Shown: positions 41,532-51,127 of the stretch, piece after piece
Layout of the letters: every line of letters begins with the position of its first letter
Position numbering within the stretch: position 1 is the stretch's first letter
Origin: UBA961 sp049317525
GTDB lineage: Bacteria > Bacteroidota > Ignavibacteria > Kapaibacteriales > UBA961
Direction of reading: 5' to 3'
Length of the DNA: 64,000 nt
Assembly: GCA_049317525.1 (NCBI GenBank)
Contig: JBMOIC010000005.1
Span: 1-64,000 of the forward strand
Notes under the pieces: model-generated
What the model was told of the DNA's origin: nothing
The model's database searches: none
Seen by the model: the letters and a program-made list of their open reading frames with translations, nothing else
Program-made: the position numbers and the translations under genes

Positions 41532-44360
41532 ATGTCAACAGCAATTTTCATTGATTCTATGGGTATTGTTTTTAGAGCTTATCATGCCATGTCTAAAAGT
41601 GGCTTTAAAGCTCCAAATGGCGAACCTACAGGTGCTGTATTCGGCTTTATTAATATTATTACTGCTTTATTAGAAAAAGAAAATCCTACATATATAGCTG
41701 CTGTTTTTGATACATCTGCGCCTACTTTTAGGCATGAAAAATATGAATTATATAAGGCCAATCGACAAGAATTTCCAGAAGAATTAATTCCTCAAATGCC
41801 AAGAATCAAAGAATTTTTACAAGCGATTGGCATCCCAATTTTAGAATTGCCTGGATTCGAAGCTGATGATATTATTGGAACCCTTGCTCATCATGCATCG
41901 CAAAAAGGTTATGAAGTACGATGTTTAACATCTGACAAAGACTATTTTCAATTGGTAAATGATCATGTCAAAATAATGCGTCCAGGAAAAGATAGCAGTG
42001 AATATGATATATATGGCAAGCAAGAAGTAAAAGACAAAATGGGTGTATATCCTCATCAAATAATCGATTTCCTTGCTTTAATTGGGGATGCTTCGGATAA
42101 TATTCCAGGTGTAAAAGGTATTGGAGAAAAAACAGCGCAACCGCTTATTGAAGCATATGGATCTGTAGAAGGAATCTATGAACATTTACATGCTATCACC
42201 CGAGATACTGTCCGTAATAAATTGGCTGATGGTCGTGATTTGGCATTTTTATCCAAAGAACTAGTAACAATTCATACAGAAGTTCCTTTACCTACTCATT
42301 TAGAAGACTGCAAGCCTATCATGGCCGATGCTGTAAAAGTTGATCAATTATTATCATTGCTCAATTTTAATACTCTGAGAAGAAAATGGGCAATGAAAAC
42401 CTCCGGTACTGTAAATGCTCATTCAATTGATACAATGCAAGAACAAGCTCCAGCACCCCTACTTTTTGATACCGTAAAAAATAGGAAGCATGATTATGTA
42501 TTGGTAAAAGACAAGTTGTCTTTACAATTAATGATTCATGAAATAAAGAATGCACCTGCTATTTGTTTCGACTTAGAAACTACATCCTTAGATACTATGA
42601 ATTGCTCTATTGTAGGCTTTGCTTTAAGTGCAAAAGTATCAAAAGCATTTTTTGTGCTTACTAAAGATGAAGACATGAACAAAGGAAACACTACTTTTTC
42701 TGAATCTTTATTTGATGAACCTCAAGAATCTAATAATTATCACCATATTCATGATCAAACTACTTTAACAGCAATAGAAGTTGCCGAAGCATTAAAACCA
42801 ATATTAGAAGATCCTTCAAAAAAGAAGATTGCTCAAAACGGCAAATTTGACGCTTTGATTTTAAAAAGATATGGAGTGAAAGTACATCCTTTGTCTTTCG
42901 ACCCAATGTTAGCAAGTTATGTCTTGAATCCAGATAATCTTCATGGAATGAATGCCTTATCTAAACAATGGTTGAATTATGAATCAATACCAATAACTGC
43001 ATTGATTGGAGATAAAAAGAATGGATCTATGAGGGATGTAGAGCCATTGAAATTAACCGAATATGCTGCAGAAGACGCTGATATTACTCTTGAATTAGCC
43101 CATAAACTAGAACAAAAATTAGATGAACAAGGCCTTTTAGATTTTGCTATTAATGTAGAATTTCCTTTAAGTGAAGTATTAGTAGATATGGAATTCAATG
43201 GAATTGCAATTGATACAAAAGGATTATCAGATATTTCTTTACATATCAAAACAGAAGTGCAAATCCTTAAAGAGAAGATTTATCATGAAGCTGGTATTTC
43301 TGATTTTAATATTGATTCTCCTAAACAAGTAGGAGAAATTTTATTTGACAAATTACAGCTGCCCAAACCTAAAAAGATAAAAAATGGGTATAGCACTGAT
43401 GTTAATGTGTTAACTGAATTATCTGAATCATATCCGATTGCTGGCTATATTCTTGAACATCGTCAATTGCAAAAACTACAAAATACATATGTTGAATCTC
43501 TGCCACGAATGGTTAATTCTAGAACAGGAAGAATCCATACAACGTTTAATCAAACAATTGCAGGAACTGGAAGATTATCATCAGTAGAGCCCAATCTTCA
43601 AAATATACCAATTAGATCTGCCTTAGGACGCTCTATCAGAAAAGCATTTGTACCTGCAAAAGGTAATTCTATGTTGTCTGCAGATTATTCTCAAGTGGAG
43701 TTAAGGGTTATGGCTCATGTATCAGGAGATGAAACCCTTATTCAAGCTTTTCAGCAGGGATTAGATATACATACAGCAACAGCTGCAGCATTATTTAATG
43801 TAGATTTGCAGGAAGTTCAAAGTGATAAAAGAAGAATTGCTAAAACTGTCAATTTTGGTATTATGTATGGGCAGGGAAGTTTTGGATTAGCAAGACAACT
43901 GGGTATTTCTAGGCATGAATCTAAACAGATTATTGAGCAATATTTTGAACGCTATCCAAAAATAAAAGCATATATGGATCAAACAATTCTGCATGCAAAA
44001 ACTAAAGGATATGTTGAAACTTTAATGGGAAGAAGGCGATATTTCCCTTTAATAGAAAGTAATAATCATAATATTCGGCAAGGTGCAGAAAGAGCCGCTA
44101 TTAATATGCCTATTCAAGGTGCTGCTGCAGATATGATGAAATTAGCTATGATTGCTATACATAAAGAAATGAAAAAACAATGTTTCTCTTCTTTAATGAT
44201 GCTTCAAATTCATGATGAATTACTTTTTGATGTAGTGCCAGGCGAAGAAGAAGATTTAAAAAATCTGGTAAAGCATATAATGGAACATGCTATGTCTTTA
44301 GGAAATGTACCAATATTAGTAGAAACAGGTTTTGGATCAAATTGGGAAGAAGCTCATTAA
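41532..44360 (+). CDS. polA: DNA polymerase I
   Basis: A 942-residue polymerase with all three domains. The 5'-3' flap-exonuclease domain (1-290) begins IDSMGIVFRAYHAM. The 3'-5' proofreading domain appears intact: D347 and E349 in CFDLETT, Asn-Asp in AQNGKFDALIL, and YAAEDAD. The polymerase domain shows DYSQVELRVMAH (motif A), KTVNFGIMYGQG (motif B) and QIHDELLFDV (motif C). It fills gaps after excision repair and matures Okazaki fragments. Its stop overlaps that of the DUF2279 gene by 4 nt (convergent). Confidence 0.97.
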   Translation: MSTAIFIDSMGIVFRAYHAMSKSGFKAPNGEPTGAVFGFINIITALLEKENPTYIAAVFDTSAPTFRHEKYELYKANRQEFPEELIPQMPRIKEFLQAIGIPILELPGFEADDIIGTLAHHASQKGYEVRCLTSDKDYFQLVNDHVKIMRPGKDSSEYDIYGKQEVKDKMGVYPHQIIDFLALIGDASDNIPGVKGIGEKTAQPLIEAYGSVEGIYEHLHAITRDTVRNKLADGRDLAFLSKELVTIHTEVPLPTHLEDCKPIMADAVKVDQLLSLLNFNTLRRKWAMKTSGTVNAHSIDTMQEQAPAPLLFDTVKNRKHDYVLVKDKLSLQLMIHEIKNAPAICFDLETTSLDTMNCSIVGFALSAKVSKAFFVLTKDEDMNKGNTTFSESLFDEPQESNNYHHIHDQTTLTAIEVAEALKPILEDPSKKKIAQNGKFDALILKRYGVKVHPLSFDPMLASYVLNPDNLHGMNALSKQWLNYESIPITALIGDKKNGSMRDVEPLKLTEYAAEDADITLELAHKLEQKLDEQGLLDFAINVEFPLSEVLVDMEFNGIAIDTKGLSDISLHIKTEVQILKEKIYHEAGISDFNIDSPKQVGEILFDKLQLPKPKKIKNGYSTDVNVLTELSESYPIAGYILEHRQLQKLQNTYVESLPRMVNSRTGRIHTTFNQTIAGTGRLSSVEPNLQNIPIRSALGRSIRKAFVPAKGNSMLSADYSQVELRVMAHVSGDETLIQAFQQGLDIHTATAAALFNVDLQEVQSDKRRIAKTVNFGIMYGQGSFGLARQLGISRHESKQIIEQYFERYPKIKAYMDQTILHAKTKGYVETLMGRRRYFPLIESNNHNIRQGAERAAINMPIQGAAADMMKLAMIAIHKEMKKQCFSSLMMLQIHDELLFDVVPGEEEDLKNLVKHIMEHAMSLGNVPILVETGFGSNWEEAH

Positions 44361-45226
44361 AGTCTTATTCCATACCAAACTACTGATGGTAAAATTCTAA
44401 TACAAGGCATAGGAAGTTTTATCATTTGAAGAGTTGTTTTAATCATGTTAGCAAAATCTGAATCTCCTGGCAAGGCCTCTGCATTTAAGTCTAATGAAAG
44501 CCATAATTCATGATTACCTGCCCCAGCTCTATCTATATTTTTCACGCTATGTCCAATCGCTAAAGCTAGATATGGTGTCCAAGAAGTTTGTAAATCCTTT
44601 GATAATAAAGGATGTACATGAATACTTAGCCAATGATATGTACTTGTATAATCATTTAAGATAGAATTATATGTATCGTCTGAATATTCTTTTGAGCGAT
44701 TGAAACTAAATTTTAATCTGAATATGTCTAAAGAAGGGTAATATATTTGCAAAACGGGTAAACCTGCACCGATGATATTGCCAATCATATCCCCGCGACT
44801 AAAACCTAAATATGGTTCTCCTGTAGAAAATCCATCCTGAATTTCTACAATGGTTTGATGCAATAAAGCAATGCCACTACCCAATAATTGAGCTTCTTTT
44901 GGCTGCATTCCTGCGCATATATAGGATTCTTTGATGATCCTTGAAAATCCATAAGCAAATGACATATGGCCTGCTTTATCAGCATATAATGCATCATCTC
45001 TTTCCATTGATAGGCTCATTATTGAAAAAGAGGATGGCTTGCTCCAATAATCCTGCTGTTGTTTTGCAAAAGATACTGAGAGAATTCCAGCATGTGCTAA
45101 GGAAACTCCCCAAAAAGCATCATTACTTGATATGCTAGAATCATTATCGAATGCTACATTTGCTTTAAGCCCAGTAGAAGAGTTATGAATAATCAGATAC
45201 AAAATTACTATCAATACAAAATTCAT
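44357..45226 (-). CDS. DUF2279 protein, probably envelope
   Basis: A 289-residue protein with an N-terminal hydrophobic signal (about 1-18). ADKAGHMSFAYGFSRII, then IEIQDGFSTGEPYLGFSRGDMIGNIIGA, is the DUF2279 (YfiM-like) pattern, with conserved Asp, His and Gly residues. Four short hydrophobic segments follow. The C-terminal half has amphipathic strands that could be barrel-like. Function unknown. It is a single gene ending against polA. Confidence 0.8.
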   Translation of the reverse strand: MNFVLIVILYLIIHNSSTGLKANVAFDNDSSISSNDAFWGVSLAHAGILSVSFAKQQQDYWSKPSSFSIMSLSMERDDALYADKAGHMSFAYGFSRIIKESYICAGMQPKEAQLLGSGIALLHQTIVEIQDGFSTGEPYLGFSRGDMIGNIIGAGLPVLQIYYPSLDIFRLKFSFNRSKEYSDDTYNSILNDYTSTYHWLSIHVHPLLSKDLQTSWTPYLALAIGHSVKNIDRAGAGNHELWLSLDLNAEALPGDSDFANMIKTTLQMIKLPMPCIRILPSVVWYGIRL

Positions 45227-45314
45227 ATCGTATGCTTATGAAGTCAATATAATGTGCACTTATTGAATGCGTATAAAATATCATTAATTTGGGAAAAATG
45301 ACTGCAAACAATAT

Positions 45315-46304
45315 ATGACATCGCCAATGATACATGTACAAAATTTAACAAAGGTATTCAAAAGTCATAAAAAAGAACCTGGAATTAAGGGGTCTATTAC
45401 TTCATTATTTAAAAGAACATATACTGAATATATAGCTGCTGATTCAATCTCTTTCGACATTCAAGAAGGAGAATTAGTAGGTATGTTGGGATCTAATGGA
45501 GCGGGCAAAACAACTACTCTAAAAATGCTTTCAGGATTATTACATCCAACCCGTGGACATGCCGAAGTGATGGGTTATGTTCCGTGGAAAAGGGATAATG
45601 AATTTAGAAGAAATTTCTCTTTGGTTATGGGACAAAGAAGTCAACTTTGGTGGGATTTACCAGCTGCAGATTCTTATTTGCTTAATAAAGAAATGTATTC
45701 TATTGCTAGTTCTGATTATACTACTCGATTGAAATATTTATCCGAAACATTAGGAATAGCCGATAAATTAACAGTTCAAGTAAGAAAATTATCCTTAGGC
45801 GAAAGGATGAAATGCGAACTTATCGGAGCGCTGCTCCATTATCCAAAAGTTGTGTATCTAGATGAACCAACTATTGGATTAGATATAGTAGCACAGCATG
45901 CATTAAGAGAATTTATTGCAGATTTTAATAAAAATAATGCCACAACAATTATTCTAACTAGCCATTATATGGATGATATAAAGGCACTTTGTAAAAGGGT
46001 ATTACTTATTGATCAGGGCAAGCTAATATATGATGGTGAGTTAAGTGGTCTTACTGATTCTTTTTCTGCATCTAAGATACTACGCATAACATTTGAAGAA
46101 AATGTTGAGTATCAACAGTTAATGATGTTAGGTACAATTATCGAACATAAAGATGATTATGCTACAATACAAATTGCAAAAGAAGATTTATCTGCATGCG
46201 CTACACATATTTTTACAAATTTTCAGGTTAGAGATATCACAATTGAAGATATTCCAGTTGACGAAATTATTAGGATGATTTTTTCAGGCAAAACAGAAAT
46301 CTAA
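45315..46304 (+). CDS. ABC transporter ATP-binding protein without adjacent permeases
   Basis: A 329-residue ATPase of the ABC-2 type group (COG4586-like). Walker A reads GSNGAGKTTTLKML, the Q-loop QRSQLWWDLP, the signature LSLGERMKCELIGAL, Walker B VVYLDEPTIGLD and the H-loop TSHYMDD. The C-terminal extension (about 240-329) is typical of this group. The usual two permease genes are missing: the next gene is an unrelated exported protein. It may pair with permeases elsewhere. Confidence 0.92.
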   Translation: MTSPMIHVQNLTKVFKSHKKEPGIKGSITSLFKRTYTEYIAADSISFDIQEGELVGMLGSNGAGKTTTLKMLSGLLHPTRGHAEVMGYVPWKRDNEFRRNFSLVMGQRSQLWWDLPAADSYLLNKEMYSIASSDYTTRLKYLSETLGIADKLTVQVRKLSLGERMKCELIGALLHYPKVVYLDEPTIGLDIVAQHALREFIADFNKNNATTIILTSHYMDDIKALCKRVLLIDQGKLIYDGELSGLTDSFSASKILRITFEENVEYQQLMMLGTIIEHKDDYATIQIAKEDLSACATHIFTNFQVRDITIEDIPVDEIIRMIFSGKTEI

Positions 46305-46459
46305 TTATTGGTGAAGTATTAACTAATCTTGAAAAAATAGGTTGGCTATGGCCTTCTCTTTGGCTATTTTGCGCATTGATTTCTTCTTTGATTTTTATCT
46401 TTTTTAGAAATGATAATATCTATTCGCATACATTTATGCATCTAAAAAAAAGGCTATTT

Positions 46460-48766
46460 ATGAAATATTTTGTATCAATATTATTATGTGTTTTTACTAT
46501 CAATATAGCTTTGGGGCAAGGTGCAAGTAAAAGGCTTGTAGTAATCGAGGAGTTTACCAGTGCAACATGCGGTCCATGTGTAGATGCTGATAAAGTACTT
46601 AAAACAGTAGTTAATATTGATAGTGGTATTATAGCACTTAAATATCATTTGAATGTGCCATCACCTGGTGACCCATTTTACAAAGCTAATCCGGCTCATA
46701 ATGATAAGAGAGGGTCTTTATATTCAATACCTGCATTACCAGCAGCCCGAGTGAATGGTTATCGAAATGTAGACCCACGTGATGGGGCTGCAATGATTGC
46801 TGCTTCCAAAAATGATCAATCAATTCCTTATCCAATTGCTATGAAAGTTACCAATACTTCTGTTTCTGGTAATGAAATGAAAGCAATTATCGAGATTGAA
46901 TCTGATATTGAGATTAATAATTTTGTTCTACATGCGGCAGTTTATGCAGAGGATGTTAAGCTTCCAGATTTACCCAAAACATTAGCAAATTCAAATGGAC
47001 AATCTGAATTTTCTTCTGCATTGTTATTGCTTTTGCCAAATGAAAATGGAACTGTTTGGAATAGCACAGCAAAAGAAAAGAAAAGTGTAGAGTTTATATA
47101 TACAAAAGGCACAAGTGAAGTGTGGCAAGGCAATTCACACATTATTGCTTTTCTTCAAAATCCAAGTACATTAGAAATCGTTCAAGCTGCAATAAGCTTG
47201 CCTAAACAACCTGGGACAATGGTTTCTACTGGTATTACATATCCTCCAACAATAGCTCCTACTTTTTCTGTGATAGATCCAGATCAAAGTGTAGAAGTTA
47301 AAGCTGTTATTTCTAATCTATCTGCTTCAACTATTAATTATACTAATCTTCAAATAGTTAAAAGTGCAAGAACGCCAATAGACTGGATTTTATCTGTTAA
47401 TGGGGCAAGCCCTAGTTTTACTTTATTGGCCGGCCAGACAAAAGAATTTACTGTAAAATTACAAAGAACTGCAACTACAGGTATTGGCGAAGCTGTTCTG
47501 ACTTTTGGCGAAGCCGGAAATAGCAAAACATATATTTCTACTCCTATCACTATTGTTTCTAAAGAATCTGAAGCTTTCTTAATTCAAGACAATAATAGCG
47601 GTTCTTCGGCACCATTCGAACAGGCGATTTCTAAGGTTGGTGTTAAAAAGTTTATTCCTCTATCAACAAAAGAGTTCATACAAAACATTACTCGTTTTAC
47701 ATCTTTAAAAAGGGTGTTATGGCACTGTGCTGATAGTGGTAAGATTGATAGGTCAGAATCAGACTTTATCCTTGGATTGATGAATCGTGGTATTTCTTTT
47801 TTAATTAGTGGACATCTTCTTACAAATAATATGTTTTTTGATGGCGTTTCTTTATTAGATACAATCGGAGTTTCTTATGCTGGATTTCAGCTAAAGAATA
47901 CTGATTATACATTTACTGGTATTAATGCTGATACCATAAGTGATGGATTTAAAGAGGCTTGCATTAAAAGAAATTATGCCTTATTCCCCATGAAGTTTAA
48001 TACGAAAACAGCTTTTGGGACTTTACCTTTATTACGATATGGAAATGGGCCAGCAGATACATTGGTTGGTGTAAGAACCCAAAAAATGAGAAATAGAATT
48101 GTGTATTTTGGATTTAATCCCTTAGTTATCCAAAATGAAATAAGCAGAAATGCACTTATCAATAAATCTCTTACCTGGATTGAAAATTTTACATATACTC
48201 CACAAGCTAGTGTAAAAGCTAGCGCAACTTCTTTAGCTTTTGGTACTTTAACAATAGTAGATACAAAAACTAATTCTTTAAGTGTAAAGAATATTGGGGA
48301 TGCATCGTGCACTATTGAATCAGCAGAGATTAGCGGAAATGATAAATCTGATTTTTCTGTAATATCAAAGAAAATATCTTTAAATGCTGGTGATTCTGCA
48401 ATTATATCTGTTGATTTTGCTCCTAAAACAGCTGGGGATAAAACTGCTATATTGACTATTACCTTTAATAAAGGATTGAATCCAATAGTAGTTTCTTTGT
48501 CAGGTAGTTTTATACCTAGTTCTATTCATGAAATGTATGAACAACTTGGAATTAAACTGAGTGTGATTGGAAATTCAATTGAAATTACGAATCAATATCA
48601 ACATAAATATAAAGTTGTACTAACTGATATTCATGGCAATGCAATACACACATTAGATTGTCCTCAGGGCAATTTTTTGATTAACAATATAGTGAATGGA
48701 TTTTATGTAGTTTCAATTATGAACTCTGATACTATCTATTCTATACCATTAATTATTACTTATTAA
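46460..48766 (+). CDS. Exported thioredoxin-like (Omp28-like) protein with choice-of-anchor D and T9SS ending
   Basis: The ATG at 46460 (AAAAGG about 7 nt before) gives 768 residues with signal peptide ending near ALGQ. A thioredoxin-like fold follows, VVIEEFTSATCGPCVDADK, with CGPC and later the Pro in SIPALPAARVNG, as in Omp28-related proteins. The middle has Ig-like domains (about 270-370) and a Rossmann-like segment (about 390-550). A choice-of-anchor-D domain (about 610-700) and a short T9SS-like sorting end (ITNQYQHKYKVVLTDIHG) finish the chain. It may act as a periplasmic or surface disulfide handler. Confidence 0.87.
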   Translation: MKYFVSILLCVFTINIALGQGASKRLVVIEEFTSATCGPCVDADKVLKTVVNIDSGIIALKYHLNVPSPGDPFYKANPAHNDKRGSLYSIPALPAARVNGYRNVDPRDGAAMIAASKNDQSIPYPIAMKVTNTSVSGNEMKAIIEIESDIEINNFVLHAAVYAEDVKLPDLPKTLANSNGQSEFSSALLLLLPNENGTVWNSTAKEKKSVEFIYTKGTSEVWQGNSHIIAFLQNPSTLEIVQAAISLPKQPGTMVSTGITYPPTIAPTFSVIDPDQSVEVKAVISNLSASTINYTNLQIVKSARTPIDWILSVNGASPSFTLLAGQTKEFTVKLQRTATTGIGEAVLTFGEAGNSKTYISTPITIVSKESEAFLIQDNNSGSSAPFEQAISKVGVKKFIPLSTKEFIQNITRFTSLKRVLWHCADSGKIDRSESDFILGLMNRGISFLISGHLLTNNMFFDGVSLLDTIGVSYAGFQLKNTDYTFTGINADTISDGFKEACIKRNYALFPMKFNTKTAFGTLPLLRYGNGPADTLVGVRTQKMRNRIVYFGFNPLVIQNEISRNALINKSLTWIENFTYTPQASVKASATSLAFGTLTIVDTKTNSLSVKNIGDASCTIESAEISGNDKSDFSVISKKISLNAGDSAIISVDFAPKTAGDKTAILTITFNKGLNPIVVSLSGSFIPSSIHEMYEQLGIKLSVIGNSIEITNQYQHKYKVVLTDIHGNAIHTLDCPQGNFLINNIVNGFYVVSIMNSDTIYSIPLIITY

Positions 48767-48785
48767 ATAGTTCTGGATTATACCA

Positions 48786-51092
48786 ATGAAAAAACTGTTC
48801 CTGTTTTTCTTTATTTCCCTAATGACGATATCATCTATCATGCATAGCCCTAAAATATATGCCAAAAGAGGGGATACAACTTCAGTAAAATTATTTGATA
48901 AGTATTTATGGACTTATTATGGTAGCCAGAGTAGATGGGGAGTATTTCCAAGTGCAGATAAGAAATTTGAACGCATTATGATGCATTTTATTCTTACATG
49001 TCCAACTGGTGGATGCGGTGAATGGGACTATACAATGAAAGTAATGGCTAGAAATCATACAGGAAAATTAGACTCAAATCTTGTAGATGCTCCGTCATTC
49101 ACAATTGGTGGTGCTGCCAGAGATACCTTGAAAGTTAGTAGCATGCAAACATTTAAGACAAAGTTTAATGCTACAGCCAAAAAAACTGATACAATCTTAA
49201 ATTCTCCAATCACAATATCATTTTATAAAAATAATGCTAGCCCATTTACTGTTTCTGATACACAACAAGTATATGAAGCAGAATATTGGAATTATTACTA
49301 TTCTTCCACAGGCGTAAAATCGGATTCACTATTTGTACAGTCTGATATACTGTTTACAAAAGGGAATAGAAAAGCATATAAGCCTTTCGAAATAGTGTTA
49401 GAGACAGAGATAGCCAGATTTATCACTCCTTATGGAAAATGGTTCCCAAAAGATTGGGCTTATTCATGGGATTATGATGTTACAGATTATGCACATATGC
49501 TAACAGATTCTACTGAAATACGCGTATTATATGATGGGTATTCTCAAGGATCTTTATTTACCCTTACTTTTGATATGTTAGAAGGAATACCAGCAAGAGA
49601 AACCTATAAAAGCCAAGTGCTTTGGTCTGGAAACCCTACATATGGTGATCCTAATAATCCAATTAGCAATTTTTTAACTCCTAAAACTATGCCTTCATTA
49701 AACAAAGAAGATATGGTTACTTTGCGTTTAATGACAACTGGTCATGGTTTTGGTGGGACAGAAAATGCAGCTGAATTTTCCGATAAAACACATATGATTG
49801 CAATCAATGGACAAGATCTGTATGAACAGCATTTATGGCGTCCAGATTGCGGGCAAAATCCTGTCTACCCACAAGCAGGTACTTGGTATTTTCCAAGGGG
49901 TGGCTGGTGTCCAGGCGATGTAGTTCAATATTGGGATTATAATCTAACAGAGCATTTTTCAAAAAGTGATTCTGTACAGATTGGCTATAATATGGTTGAA
50001 TACACAAATGATGATCTTGGAAAAAGAGCTAGCTATATTTTAGAAGGACAAATCCTCTATTCAAAAGCTAATTATATAAATAATGCTTCTTTGGAAGAAA
50101 TTAAAACTCCTAATAATGCTTATAAGTATCGTAGAATGAATCCAATTTGTAGAGGACAACAGCCTTTAATAGTTGTTAAAAACAATGGAAAAGCAGATTT
50201 AACTACACTAGTAATACGATATAAAGTAGATAATGAAACTGAAAATGTATTCAATTGGAAAGGCACTATACCTTATATGAATACTGCGGAGATTTTATTG
50301 CCAGCTTTAGAGTTTCCTAAAGTAGGTGATCATAAGTTTACTGTTGGTGTGTATGAACCAAATGGTAAAGCAGATGAATCTACTATTGGTGATATGATGA
50401 CAGTTAATTTTACAAATGGCAAAACTGTTAATAATTCCAAAATTATTCTTACAATGACATTGGATTATGTTCAAGGATATAATAATTCTATACGTTATCA
50501 AATAGTAGATAATGAAGGATATATAATCAAAGAAAAAGATGGATTTGTAGATAAATCAACAATTAGAGATACTACCACATTAGAGGATGGATGTTATAGA
50601 TTTATTATCTATGAAGAAGGTATTGGAGATGGTTTATATCCTATTTATTCAGGTTCAACCAGAGGATCTTTTAGTTTGAAAGATAGTAAGAATATTATGA
50701 TATACAATACTGCATCTACACTTTTTGGTCAACCAGCTGGTGTATATGCTAGTTTTGGTGATAGAGAAATTATAACATTTCAAGTAAATACAGCTGCAGC
50801 TTCTACTGAAGAAGAACTTATATCTACTAATGTTCCTGAACTTAGAGTATCGCCAAATCCATTGGTAAATGGCAATGGCTTTTTAACTGTTAAAGGCCTT
50901 CAACATGCTAATCCTGTGAATGTAAAAATACTATCTCCACTTGGAAAAGAGCTTTATTCACAGATTATCACAGCCGGTGAAGCAGAGCATTTTCCATTAG
51001 ATTTACATGGCTTTGCATCAGGAAGTTATCAAGTGCAAATATCTCAAGGATCCTTTGTATTAACAGAATCTTTGGTCCATTTAGCACAATAA
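48786..51092 (+). CDS. Peptide-N-glycosidase F-related exported protein with T9SS sorting domain
   Basis: A 768-residue protein with a signal peptide. The sequence CPTGGCGEWDYTMKVM near residue 80 and the pair CGQNPVYPQAGTWYFPRGGWCPGD are the two blocks of PNGase F, whose D60, E118 and E206 form the active site. Whether all three exist here needs an alignment. The enzyme would cut N-glycans from glycoproteins. A C-terminal Ig-like region and a T9SS sorting domain (VSPNPLVNGNG, and GFASGSYQVQIS) follow. It starts 20 nt after the thioredoxin-like gene and the two form an operon. Confidence 0.87.
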   Translation: MKKLFLFFFISLMTISSIMHSPKIYAKRGDTTSVKLFDKYLWTYYGSQSRWGVFPSADKKFERIMMHFILTCPTGGCGEWDYTMKVMARNHTGKLDSNLVDAPSFTIGGAARDTLKVSSMQTFKTKFNATAKKTDTILNSPITISFYKNNASPFTVSDTQQVYEAEYWNYYYSSTGVKSDSLFVQSDILFTKGNRKAYKPFEIVLETEIARFITPYGKWFPKDWAYSWDYDVTDYAHMLTDSTEIRVLYDGYSQGSLFTLTFDMLEGIPARETYKSQVLWSGNPTYGDPNNPISNFLTPKTMPSLNKEDMVTLRLMTTGHGFGGTENAAEFSDKTHMIAINGQDLYEQHLWRPDCGQNPVYPQAGTWYFPRGGWCPGDVVQYWDYNLTEHFSKSDSVQIGYNMVEYTNDDLGKRASYILEGQILYSKANYINNASLEEIKTPNNAYKYRRMNPICRGQQPLIVVKNNGKADLTTLVIRYKVDNETENVFNWKGTIPYMNTAEILLPALEFPKVGDHKFTVGVYEPNGKADESTIGDMMTVNFTNGKTVNNSKIILTMTLDYVQGYNNSIRYQIVDNEGYIIKEKDGFVDKSTIRDTTTLEDGCYRFIIYEEGIGDGLYPIYSGSTRGSFSLKDSKNIMIYNTASTLFGQPAGVYASFGDREIITFQVNTAAASTEEELISTNVPELRVSPNPLVNGNGFLTVKGLQHANPVNVKILSPLGKELYSQIITAGEAEHFPLDLHGFASGSYQVQISQGSFVLTESLVHLAQ

Positions 51093-51127
51093 ATAAATAA
51101 TCATTATTCATCACAATTGGTATTTCA

